Source of the DNA: Neodiprion pinetum
Taxonomy: Eukaryota; Arthropoda; Insecta; Hymenoptera; Diprionidae
Direction of reading: 5' to 3'
Assembly: GCF_021155775.2 (NCBI RefSeq)
Contig: NC_060233.1
Location: forward strand, 26,887,456-26,951,455
Length of the DNA: 64,000 bases
In this document: piece after piece, positions 13,601 to 24,834 of the stretch
Layout of the letters: each line of letters starts with the position of its first letter
Numbering within the stretch: position 1 is the first letter of the stretch
The notes under the pieces: generated by a model
What the model was told of the DNA's origin: nothing
Databases searched by the model: none
The model's input: only the letters and a program-made list of their open reading frames with translations
Position numbers and translations under genes: made by a program

Positions 13601-16600
13601 GTGTCAGGAATCTCACACAGCTGTGGTAAAACGGCGGAGGCCAGCCCCCCTTGTTGGTGTATTTCCGTGGGTGAGGTGCTATTTGAGGACTGGTCAGGAT
13701 ATTTTTAGAGTCTGTTTTGACAAGCTTCGCGAGCCAGGCCCGCGGGAAAATACACTGATCAAGATGACTTGCGATGGTTGACAGTGTCGGAGAAGCCGTT
13801 CGCTTTGGTTCGTTAGTAGACTTCAGTGAGCGTGTAGGTACTCATCATTCTTGATAGCTGAAATAACACACGTTGCGTGCCTGTTAAGGTGCTTCGCAAA
13901 CAACATCAGCCTCGATTTATTATCGATAACTATGAAATGGCCGGTGCTCAACTAGTCATCTCAGCTCATTTACACTGATATTGCTTTTGGACAGTGGTTG
14001 GGGCCCATTTAATCTTCTGTCTTTCACCGAGTCCTAGTGACATTCGATTAACTTATTTCCCAACCTCTTGTCAGGATACCAGGATTTTTCCCTGATTTAT
14101 GGTGCAATAAGTGAACTCAGTTTTCATCCTTTGAAGTACGATTTCTGGTACAATAACAGAACCGCTCTAACTGTCTCGTGACAAAGACAAAACTTCAAGT
14201 GTAAGGGTCAAACTTAGATCGAATCTAAGTTCATGGACCAAATCACTTCTTCGAACAACTGGTTCTAATAAACTTGTAACCAGGTCGTAATCAGGCTATC
14301 GTTGAGAAATCCTTAAACATGGAAGCCCCGTTGTAGCCAGTCCAAGGCCCAATCTTACGAAAGCATAGACACGCCTCTTGCACAAGTGTGGTTCGAGGTT
14401 TCTGCAGGTAGGCACTTCGTGCACGTGAATATTTCTCAAATCTATATTTACTTTGGAGTGATGCTATTTATACTGACAATGTTCCAGTTGCATCAGTCGC
14501 TTGTGACGCCGAAGAAATCCCAAGACCCTTGCTCAAGCAAACGTGGGTGTTAGTTATCGCGAAGTAGGGACGAACGACAGCAACGCACGAACAAACCACT
14601 ATAACCTGATGGGTTTCAGGCGACGCCAGGCGCCGTATTTCTGTTATCTGCCACTGTAATGCACGGCCATTTCTGCTGCTCGTTTTCCCTCTCTTTGATG
14701 ACGTCAATGCCTCCACATGGTAAGAGAACGGACGAGTCCGTCACAAGGACCTGTTCCACAATTTTGGCCAAATTCAGATGAAACTGCGATGCAATTTATT
14801 CGAAATTTATCGGAATTTCGCGGTATTGAACAGTCAAAAAAGACCTGGGTAAATTGTCAGGCATCGTAAAATTTCGTAAAGTGTAAAATTTTGAAGAGTT
14901 GAACATAATCGATCTAACTAGATGCTTTAGTCTCGAGATAAAATAACTTTAGAATTCTTTTCTAATCAAATTGATAGATGTCTTGAATTGGGATAGCCTG
15001 TGTCGAGAATGACCAAAATATATTCGAGGAAATAACACAATTCACGACATGTATCAATTAAGAATAAATCACGAATCTAGTGATGTAAACGATTCAATAT
15101 CTCAAAGATCTCAGATTAATAGAAATTTGTTCATAGATAAATAAGTACATTTCAATTCCTGCTACAGTCTGTTACTTAGGCAATATTGATTGATGATTTT
15201 TTTTTTGCGATAAAACGTATTGGCTGATCTGCAGGAAACAGCCGTCTAGATACAAATTCATGTAACCAATTTTGAGAATTTTTTGAGGTGTATGCCCTAA
15301 AGGATCAACTTAACCTATCATTAAGGAATGGAATATTCGGTTGTATGCAGTTTTGTTCGTAATTTAAGAACTAGGCAATATTCCACCGGTAAGATTTCAA
15401 AAATCAAAGAAAAAAAAAGTAGATTGAATTAAAATCTTTACCACCTGCATGAGAAGTTAGTAATACATACGAGATCAACCTGTACAAAACTGAGACGTTC
15501 TATAATTTATTACTATTTAGAAAAGTTGGAAGCTTTGCATGGGCAGAGTTTATTATTGCAGCAAATTTTCGAGAGTTTTTTTCCCCCTCAATTTTTCTGT
15601 TAAATAAACTTTTCTGACGATCTTTCTAGTCGGGAGTCTCAGATATTGCCGAGTTTATCACGATGAAAGTGGAACCCCAAGACTTTTATTTAGTCGAAGC
15701 TGGTTTAGAAAAAAATTGCTGCTTTTCAGCTACGCAACATCAGGGTACAAACGCGTAGATGCGCCGGATCCAGCCCGCAGTGATAACGTGAATTCTGAAT
15801 CAATAACGTGTTACGAACTTGGAAGCAGCCTGCCTCGAAAGAATAAAAATCAGAAATTACGATCCGTTAAAACCTGCAGATATCATAATCCTCCACTTTT
15901 CTGCTACATACAACACGTCACAGGCGCAATGCTATTTTGGCGTTTGATTCGATATTGATAAATTTTCTTCCCAGCTTCGATGTCAACAAACTTCGGCCTT
16001 CTAGCCTCTAGAATCTGCAGAAAAAATATACTGAAAGAAATTTCGAGAGCGAGTACGGTCTGGAACTTTACGCTTTGGGTCGATCGGTGTACAGATACCA
16101 GGGTTCTTTCGCTGCGGTGTAAAAGCGATTCCGGGTAAAGATAGCAGCACGCTTTCAACGAGCGAAAGTACACCCATGCTGTGAAGTTCGCACGAAATTA
16201 CCAACGAAAAAGATAAATTATGGATGCTTCGTTCAGCGGATCCTCGTCTTTGGGGATAAAGTGAAAAATAGTTTAATAGTTGATTACGTCCTTATAATGT
16301 TTATCTCCGCATTCCAGAGTTGTATTATGTTATTATGTTATGCACAGTATCACAGGGCACAGAAATTCTATTGAAAACTAAGGGTTGCAAGACTATAAGC
16401 CGATGTATTACGAAGCTTCTTATTTTTAGCGTTGATAAATGTGCACCTATAACATACACCCGTTACCGAGTTTCAGTCGAATACACAATTCTGCTATTCG
16501 TCGGATTTACGAGGCACCAAGAAATTGCGCAATGTTTCCCGACAGTATATTCGTGCTCGCGACTCGGTTCGTGCTTCGTAAACGCAAACGATGCGACTAC

Positions 16601-17178
16601 AAACGTGCCGCAAGTCGTAGTGGAAAAAATAAAAACGGTAAAAAAGAGGAATTAGTAAGTAATGTAAGTTCGATGAAAATCCAGATAAAAGTCAAAATTT
16701 GTAACCTGGACGGTTTACTGTCGGGAGCGTGGCCCGTGTTTGCAGAATCCACATGTGGCCGATCGGAGTCACGTGAGCAGACTGATTGTAGACCGAAATA
16801 ATCAGAGGTTTTTTAAAATATTCCTAACCTCACAACAAGTTTAATCCTGTGGTATAAGTTACGGTCGGGCATCCTTATCGTTCTCTGAATTTTTTAAAAG
16901 CAAGACAAGCGGCGCATGCAGGCTTTCAGTGCACTCCGAATGCGAAAAATTTCACCAGTAGAAACAGTTTCTACAACGCACCACTTCATTTGTTTTTCTT
17001 CCTCCTCTTTTATACATCGCATTTGTTTATTTTTTCTTATTTTCATCACGCTCTCCCTCGCTTTAGCGAGAGTTAAACACCCAGCCGGCTGATCCTCGGA
17101 TGCAAAATTACCATCTATTTTCGGGTCGGCTGTTACCGGTGATTTGCGAGATCGCTGCATTTGGCTGTGACGCACGTG
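10651..17178. other. Intergenic or intronic stretch without a supported gene
   Basis: Several open frames of 75-150 codons occur (10830-11282 plus, 11493-11855 minus, 12077-12307 minus, 13150-13554 plus, 14468-14716 minus, 16439-16801 plus). None has a domain I recognise. The frame at 13150-13554 is bounded by an acceptor-like and a donor-like site. A 28-codon minus-strand frame starting near 12203 has a signal-peptide-like end (MYIKIVFTALTASGL) but no convincing donor. There may be poorly conserved exons or lncRNA here. Confidence 0.35.
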
Positions 17179-17180
17179 GT

Positions 17181-17220
17181 TTCGTTTCGTTTCGTTTAGT
17201 TTAGTTTAGTTAAGTTTAGT
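17181..17220. repeat. Pentanucleotide microsatellite (TTCGT)n/(TTTAG)n
   Basis: Three TTCGT units grade into TTTAG-type units and then a variant TTAAG. The run resembles, but is not, the insect telomere repeat TTAGG. Confidence 0.75.
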
Positions 17221-20200
17221 CACCCGACCACCGTGCATGCAGGCTTCCCAACTTGGCGGGTGGGATGATCGGGACAATGCGAATAAGCGAAGAACGAGCT
17301 TCACGCCAATTTTCACCTGAAACAACATCGTTCATATCCGCCGACGTTCTCGTACTGTTTTGTTTTCTAGCACGAAATAAACTAGCGAGGCAACTTTTAT
17401 TTCGACACTTGAGGACATCGCCGTCTGCAGACATTCAACTCTGCTGAATCAAGGGTAAATATTATTGTCGGTCAACGTATACTGCCTCCACCGAATTCAA
17501 CATGGCGGCACGACAAGTAAAGTTTACCGAGCATTTTATCGTACCAAATTTATTTTTCGATCCTTCAACCACGAAATAGCATTTATTTGGAGCAGGAGTG
17601 GGACTTGGGAGCCCATTTTCATAGGTTGAGAGATGAACGCGCAGCGAAATAGGGTTATAAATAAAAATAGGACAGGTTAGTAAATTTCCGTGTCTCACCT
17701 CGCATTTTCAAACATCATTTTCGCTGCTTACACAGCTAATGTTTTTCGCTCGTTTGAAACACTCTAAACATACGGTTTGCGCTCATCAAATTCTCGCAAA
17801 AATATATTTCACTCTCGCCTGTAACTGAACAATCCTTTGTCGAAACACCTCGCGATATCGGCGCCATTTTTCTGCTCGAAAATTTAATTACCGACGCTTA
17901 TGTTACAGAGAAACTAGACATGTCATGGAACTGTAAGTTTCAAAACGATTTCGCTCTAAACTGATGGGAATACAGTTAACGGGCCGGTCGTTCCTTCAAT
18001 CTGTCCGAAAATATCTCATGAAAGGATATAATGAAAATGATGGGTCGACCGTAACCTGGGCGGGATTCCATGCGGCTTTGACGGTCTGGTTCAAGCGAAT
18101 TATATCAATTGACGGTGGTACCTAGACTGTATTTATGTAGAGGTAAGGTGGGTTTTGCTTGAGTTAAAGATTAATGTTTCACATGCTTATACAGCGGTCT
18201 CCAGCTGCGGGATGCCCTGTGATCTAAAAATACTAAATCAATACCGGGGCCTGAATAAATTGATCTAAGCACGTAGTTAGATACGTGAGTAGGTGTTTGG
18301 AGCATCAGAATTTGGATTCTCCCGGCTCACTAAAAAGCAATTAGTATTTCTACTTTTCAAATAATACTAAATACAAATATTAGAATTGAAGGATTTTCCA
18401 TACAGGCACGTAGTCCTACGGAGATGAATTATGTACTCTGACTCGACGAGCTTTGTTATATACTTTTGAGGTATAGATTTAACACGTTTTGAAAAATATG
18501 TTTTATGCCCTATTCTCATGATTTACAAGATATTGAGGTACTAATTACGTAATCGTTCGGTTTGAAATTACCGAAGAAATTGCGATTCATTAGTTCAATT
18601 TCATGATCAGGAGCCCAAAATCTTTCAAATACGAAACTGTGAAACCGAGTTAGTCACGTTCTTCATTTTTCATTTACTCTTTTCCAAGCGCCGGTTTATA
18701 ATCTAGAAATTAGATCTTTCATTCGAAATCAGTGACCTCGGAAATCTACCGAAACCAAGTTTCAATAAAATCAATAGTTTTTTTTTGGATGTAAAAGTCT
18801 TTTGACCTCAGGAAAGAATTTTCTTCCTTTGCGCAAAGTGCGTAATGGTGTCGAAAACTTTCTACAGGGACTGGTGAACAATTCCAAACTTTGCTAGGAG
18901 TGCTAGGATCCATTATCAGTGTATGCTCATAACGCGACATTTTGGGTCACAAATTCTACAAGCCATGCGAATTTTTGGTCAAGACCATTCGAATAGAAAG
19001 TGACGTGCTCTTCCCAGTTTGAGCCGGCCAGCCCATGAAACGGTACCGAATCGAACTTTTTTTAAACCTGTTGGTCAAATAACTCAAAATCTGTATAACA
19101 TATGAAATCTATAATCTGATCACTTTTAAGTTGAGAAAAGTTGCGTCGATTGACATGAATATAATTTAAATCCTGACATGCATCCGATAATGGTCCGAGG
19201 TGATTTTCTAGACCTTGAAGCATCGAGATCCCGTGAAAACTCAACTATCTATTGTCGGAGTGATTCTAGTAACTTTCCGTATTCTTTTGTCCTTTAAAAA
19301 TAAAGGACTAGAAAGTTGAAATACCGCTTGAATGACCGTAATCATGTTCCACACGTAAGTACGACAACTTGTCCCAGTCTTTTCTACGCTGGTTTCCTAT
19401 GTTGAAAAATCGTCAAAAAGCTCTGAACACGTTTGACCAGACGTTTGTATTATTCGGTCTTCAGCCGCAGCGGCACTGTAATGACTACATACATAATATG
19501 TATACAGTCAGAAGATTCCGCTTTGTTCACGATATTTGTTTGTACCTCGGGTGTTTTCACACTCACACAATCTATAGCCTGCGGCTAGAATTCTACATGA
19601 AATAGACATTCTTTTTCGAGTCAATCAACGTCTCGACGGTGATCTGAGCTCACACACAAAACTGGCTGTAAATTAATGTTTATTCAAGCAGGATTAAAAC
19701 TTTAACGATGCGGAACCATCCAAAGTTCATCTGAACCGGGTTAAATTTTAAAGAATCTAAATCGACTTCCTTTCATTTTATCCACGAACATTCGCGATGG
19801 ATTCGGAAATAATTTCATGTAATTTCATAATGTTCGTCACACATGGGACATTCTAGACCATTTTCACCAGTTGGACATGGCCCTCGTTTTTTTTTTTTTT
19901 TTTTAATACACCGTAGGGCGTCACAAATAAAACGCAAATCGCAAGGATCGGCATTTGTTTTAAATGAGCTTTTCTATAATTCTAGAATTTAAAATCATGT
20001 GAAACAAAACGACTACCACACATAACTGATTTCACTTGAATAGGTATACACAGTAAATTCTTTGTGAAAAACAAAAATGTTTAGCAAAGCAAAGACGAGC
20101 AAACCAAGTCAATAACCTTCCTTTCACGTACTTGTGAAGACATAATATTTCGACAAAAATCCTTCGAGCACATCACGTTAGTTCTGAACCAGTTCATAAT

Positions 20201-20559
20201 TACAGAACAGCGTTCCAAGTACAAATATTGCTTGCGAATTTCGTGTAGAGGATATTTTTTCAGGACTCCACAAAAAAAAATCTATTAAATTTTCTCGAAA
20301 ATGTATTTGACACTTGTACGCACGAAAACAAAGCACGATTCAGAGAAATCAATTGTGCATGCGACACATTACAGTACCGTGATCTATTGTAGGGGCGGAT
20401 GAAACCACGTCGTAGAAATTCATAAAAGAATAACGGTTTCTGGTTTAGTTTGACTTTCGTAAACAGCATTGTAAAGACGTGGGGGAAAATCTTACGCAGC
20501 TTTGAATAGAAGCTCTTGACATTGATGAGGTTAGTGTTCAGAATTTAGGCTACGATTAG
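17221..20559. other. Non-coding stretch
   Basis: No gene supported. Open frames are below 80 codons and unrecognised. A poly-T run lies at about 19889-19904. Confidence 0.4.
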
Positions 20560-20599
20560 GTGGTTTTAAGTCGTCAATATTTCAAACATAGCAAGAATA

Positions 20600-21228
20600 A
20601 CTCTCGGTGATTTCGTTAACGCGGCGAGTCCGTTTCTCGTCTCGCTGCAACGGCCGGTTTTCTTTCTCTTTCTTCGTAACACCAAGTACTTTATGCTATG
20701 CAATGCATCGCGCAAGAGCAGAGTCCAATTCCTGCTTAATTGCTTCTCAAGCTTGTTCAAAAGCCGTGAAGTTCAAGGGGCGTCGTATAACGTTCCGTTA
20801 CAATGCGGAATGAAAATATTATAGTTTTACGTGAAATCGGTCCGAGCCTTGGCACGAACTCGAGCGATTAAGCTGGCGCACAAAGGCGGAGGGAGATCCC
20901 TAAGAATTCTGATTCGACAATAACTTGCGTTCTAACTCTCCGTAAGCGACATACCGGCCGTTTTACGTAGGTCGCGTGAATGCGTAGGTAATTTCGCGAT
21001 TACCGACTCACGGCAGAGTCAAAAATACGAAAACAAAAACAGTCGAGAGAAATGCGTAAGCGGTCCTCGGATTCAATTATCCCTTTCAAAATCAATCATT
21101 TCGCCAACCTTATATCACAGCACAATGCCAAAGGACGTCGGGTGAAGGCCTGTGACGAAACGTTGGAGGGAGGCTCGATGCATCGATCGTCGGTATGACG
21201 TCACAGAGCGACTGCGTGCGTGAGGAGA

Positions 21229-21263
<35 letters not shown>

Positions 21264-21430
21264 TCGGCCAGAGTGAGGAAGGGATAGAGAAGGGAGACGG
21301 CCCGGGGAAAGTAGGGGACGAGCACCTGTGACGGTGTCGAGGTGGGGCGACTACGTCACAGACGAAAGCGCGCGGGTCGAAGGTCGAGATAACTCGGCAT
21401 TGGGGAAGCATTGCAGTGGTTGTCAAGTTC
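20600..21430. promoter_or_regulatory. GC-rich, promoter-like patch with CRE and GA repeat
   Basis: This patch is richer in CpG than its surroundings. It contains TGACGTCA (a CRE core, about 21197-21204) and an uninterrupted GA tract (about 21223-21263), both common in insect promoters. Open frames across it on the minus strand (21110-21426) are low-complexity translations of the GA tract. No confident downstream gene was found. The nearest exon-like ATG with a donor is at 22778 on the plus strand. Confidence 0.3.
21223..21263. repeat. (GA)n microsatellite
   Basis: About 20 GA dinucleotides with one CA interruption. GA tracts bind GAGA-type factors in insects (established for Drosophila); a role here is inference. 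Confidence 0.85.
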
Positions 21431-23541
21431 GTTCTGCGTAGATACCTTCAGGGTGGCCACACTGATTGGTCATGGAAAAAACTAAGAAAATATCAGTTTT
21501 CTGTCAAGGGAATCGGAAATTGAGGTAACGAGTTTACTTTCTTTCGTCGAGAAAATATATTGGTTTATACTGGCTTTTTTGTGCATTATTTTATTTTTCA
21601 ATTCGAATTGAATTTGAACCGAATATAGGAGTTAATAAGCTAAACGATTCAGGTTTTGGTAACTTACTAGAACGGGGAAAATTTTGGGGGGTTTTTTTTT
21701 TTGGAAGAATTTTGTGGCCACCCTGTGCGTTTGACTGATTCGACTGATCCCGCGATGGAATTATACGAAGATCTTTGAACGCAACATGAATCGGAAAACA
21801 CAGTCGATGTTGGAAATATGATACGCGTCATGACATGTGATATGTGATATGCCGAGACTAGGATACTTATAAGTAGTAAAACCATCTTAAGCCTCCGGGC
21901 AAACACTAGTCTTTTAGGGAACGGTCGTTTTGTAAGTATCAATTTTTATGAACAATACTTCGAAATTTCTGAGTTTGCCAACTTTTGGATAACGTAGTTA
22001 ACACTCTGAGAAGAGGCCGTGAATTTTTTCCGATTTCTTGAAAACCTGGAACATTTCGAAAAAGTGCACGGAAAAAAGTATCTCTTTAACGTACTTTATC
22101 ATCTCGTACAGTTGCATTTTCACAGCCTATGAAAAATATCAGGAAGTACAAAAAATAATACAGTAAGATCGTGTGATTGTGTGATTTTGTCATCATGTTT
22201 AACTAATGTAAAATCGTTTTCATGGCTTCGCGCTCGATTTACACATGGTAATTCATAAACTGAAAATATAAACTAGCGATATTCTTTCCTACCACTTCGA
22301 ATTATACAATTCGACAATTATGAGGATAAAATAGACGATCTGTAAATATCTGACCGTCTGAGTGGTAGAAACTTCACGAGAATGGGATTCAAAATACTAT
22401 GCGAAGTAAAAAATACTCGAACGGGATTCTAGCTCTAGCGGTTACCGCTAGATATCGCGCCAATCTTGTAAGTGAAACTACTCGGCGGTAATTTATAGTT
22501 ATAACAATTCTTAGGGACGAGATTTATTGCGTCCATCTATTTTTGAAGCATAGTCAAGGCAAAGACAGATACATTTCGATTTATCGTCTGTGTATACGTA
22601 TGCATGCGTGATACTTGCGTCTACTAAGAAACGAAGACAAATTGCGAGGCAACGCGATCTGAATAATCCGTATTAGCATAAGTTGAACATACATCGTGCT
22701 TGCAAGCAATGTGAGTGAGTTCTGCGATACGGTGAAATTGAGGATCGCTTACTGGGGATGATGTCACAATCGTCATGGCAACTCCCACAAAAGGTTAGTT
22801 GAGTCGAGGAAGAAAGCTCATCGTCGGTGTTTAATTACCGGTTTTCGTTTCCGTCTCTGAATTATTCATGGAGTCTCAATTCTACGTAATATTTTTGAAA
22901 GTCGTTTATGTGTTTGAAAATACAATGCAGACTCAATGAAGTTTTCATTTGTTGGGATATTCATGCAATTTCAAAGAATCTGCCAGTATAATAGTTGGGA
23001 ATATATGCCTCGACCAATATATTTCGGAATAAATCATACGAAGTTCGTTTTTCTAATAATATAGACTCGGAGAAATTATAGCATTTACATTAAAGAAAAA
23101 GATGGAGAATGTTACGATGCGTAATTAAATAACTATGATATTTTGTAACATCGGATTTATGTTATGTTTGAATGAGTGGAGGATTTTTGGATTTTTCATT
23201 GACAGAAAAACTTTATTGAGAGGTATTGTAAAACAATTGCTGGAAAAATGTTGAGTTGGGATTTGAAAAAAAAAATGTATTGCACAAGTTTTTATTCATC
23301 ATACTGTTTAATAATTCGACGTTTGGATCTTGTATACATACGGCATGTTGAAAATCATGGAAGTTTCATTCTTATTCTACACTGGAAAATTTGCTCGAAA
23401 GAGAACGTCAAGAAATCGTAATAAGAATAATAAACTTAATGAAAGTTAATAACGTTAAAATAATTGATTGAGAAAATTAATTAGTCTTAAAAAATACAGC
23501 ATTTCGCTCAAACAATCGATAGATATTTCGATCTTATTCAG
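21431..23541. other. Non-coding stretch with one possible first exon
   Basis: Mostly AT-rich. Near 22778 an ATG in plus orientation opens MATPTK and meets a GTTAGT donor-like site about 19 nt later. A possible partner acceptor is at 23541, but the joined frame stops after about 37 codons, so no gene is called. Confidence 0.25.
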
Positions 23542-23895
23542 GTGTTGGATATATTTACCTCACATTCGATGGCCGAACATTTTCAAAGTACACGAGTACA
23601 GCTAAAAAATTTTACGAACACAAGCTGTACAGTTAAAAAATATTATTTCACAACAACGTTTTGCCTGGGCATTCTTCACTTACGCAATGCTGATTTTTTT
23701 CAACGGCTAAATATTGACGACTTCTTCGTGAGTATTTCTCTGTTGGAAGACTATTCAATTACAATACTCAAACTTTGCACTTAGTTCTGTGTTATACAAG
23801 TTCAGATTGTGCATGTGTGCCAAATCAGCGCGGTGACATAGGTTAACAGCTAATTAATTCAACTAGTTATACTGAAGGTCAGGGGTATTTTTCAG

Positions 23896-24129
23896 ATGAA
23901 AAGGTCAACGCATAAAGCCGCACGTCACGGCATCCTCATGCGTCACAGCGCAGACGCATTCATTAAAGCTCCATCACGACCGTACGTCATAAGCATCATT
24001 CAGACGATAAATTACGATTCTGGATTCCTCGTGAATACTGAAAAAGGCGTCATCGCCATATCTGTATCGAGTTCGGACGAAGACTCTACTTCTGTGCTAG
24101 GCTGCATGGGTATGTACCGCAATATTTGA
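23896..24129 (+). CDS. Exon-like open frame of unknown identity
   Basis: A TTTTTTCAG-like acceptor ends directly before 23896. The frame then runs 77 codons, starting MKRSTHKAARHGILMRHSAD, to a stop at 24129; a GTATGT donor-like site lies at about 24111. Codon content is markedly more GC-rich than the flanks, which favours a real exon. I recognise no domain. It lies just downstream of the zucchini 3' end on the opposite strand, so the two genes would be convergent. It could be the last exon of an unresolved plus-strand gene beginning near 22778, or chance. Confidence 0.28.
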   Translation: MKRSTHKAARHGILMRHSADAFIKAPSRPYVISIIQTINYDSGFLVNTEKGVIAISVSSSDEDSTSVLGCMGMYRNI

Positions 24130-24387
24130 TAGTTTGATAGATTTTGTCGCAGAAATACAAAGAATTGTATTTCGAGTCAGGAAATTGCCAATTGATTGGT
24201 AAATCTATGCATTTCGTACGCCCATGCTCTTCTTTCAATTTTCATAATCCCTCGCACTGACTCTCCACAGTATATGTATATTAATGTCTTGAACAACATT
24301 TCACTTACAATTATTTCTATGAGTATCGAATCGGAATCGAAATACGTTTAAATAACCTCCCTTGAAATATTTCCTGAATATTACTAA

Positions 24388-24393
24388 TTTATT
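24388..24393 (-). terminator. Candidate polyadenylation signal of zucchini
   Basis: AATAAA on the minus strand, about 225 nt below the zucchini stop codon. It is the first canonical hexamer I see downstream. Confidence 0.4.
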
Positions 24394-24616
24394 ATCGTCA
24401 CTAGCTACTCGGTGTATTCAAACGCGTAATGCACTTCAGATTAAAGCGGTCCATTAATCGTAAACGGCGGCTTCGTTCCCAGAAGGGAATATAGTCTCAA
24501 AACGACTAGGAACCAGTGGTGTAAAAGAATTGTTTAAAGATATTCATCAAAGTGTTTTTTCAAATTATTCCATACTTCGTTGCGGTATACGTTTGAACCA
24601 AATGAGTTTATATTCA

Positions 24617-24834
24617 TCAGTCTTCGCCTGTGGTGAGCAAAATCCACATTCTGTCGAATTCCGCAATGAACGGCTTGACTAGGGCGAGTTGATTCGAAAC
24701 TATGACGTTGTCCCAGTTTCCGTGCATCGCTTGCATCGTCCAATTTGTACTCCCCGTCAAAATCAGCTTCCTATCAATTATCGCAAACTTGTGATGCATC
24801 AAGTATTCCGATTTCTTCATCCTCACTCGAATAC
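24617..24834 (-). CDS. zuc: zucchini exon 3 (catalytic HKD motif)
   Basis: Acceptor CAG ends at 24835. The exon begins in phase 1 (completing Gly142) and holds the HHKFAIIDRK...TGSTNW catalytic motif and the C-terminus ...WILLTTGED, stop at 24619-24617. The tail is shorter than in mammals. Confidence 0.92.

Noticed and set aside
21110..21426. Ser/Leu repeat frames on the minus strand
   Set aside because: Direct translation of the GA microsatellite.
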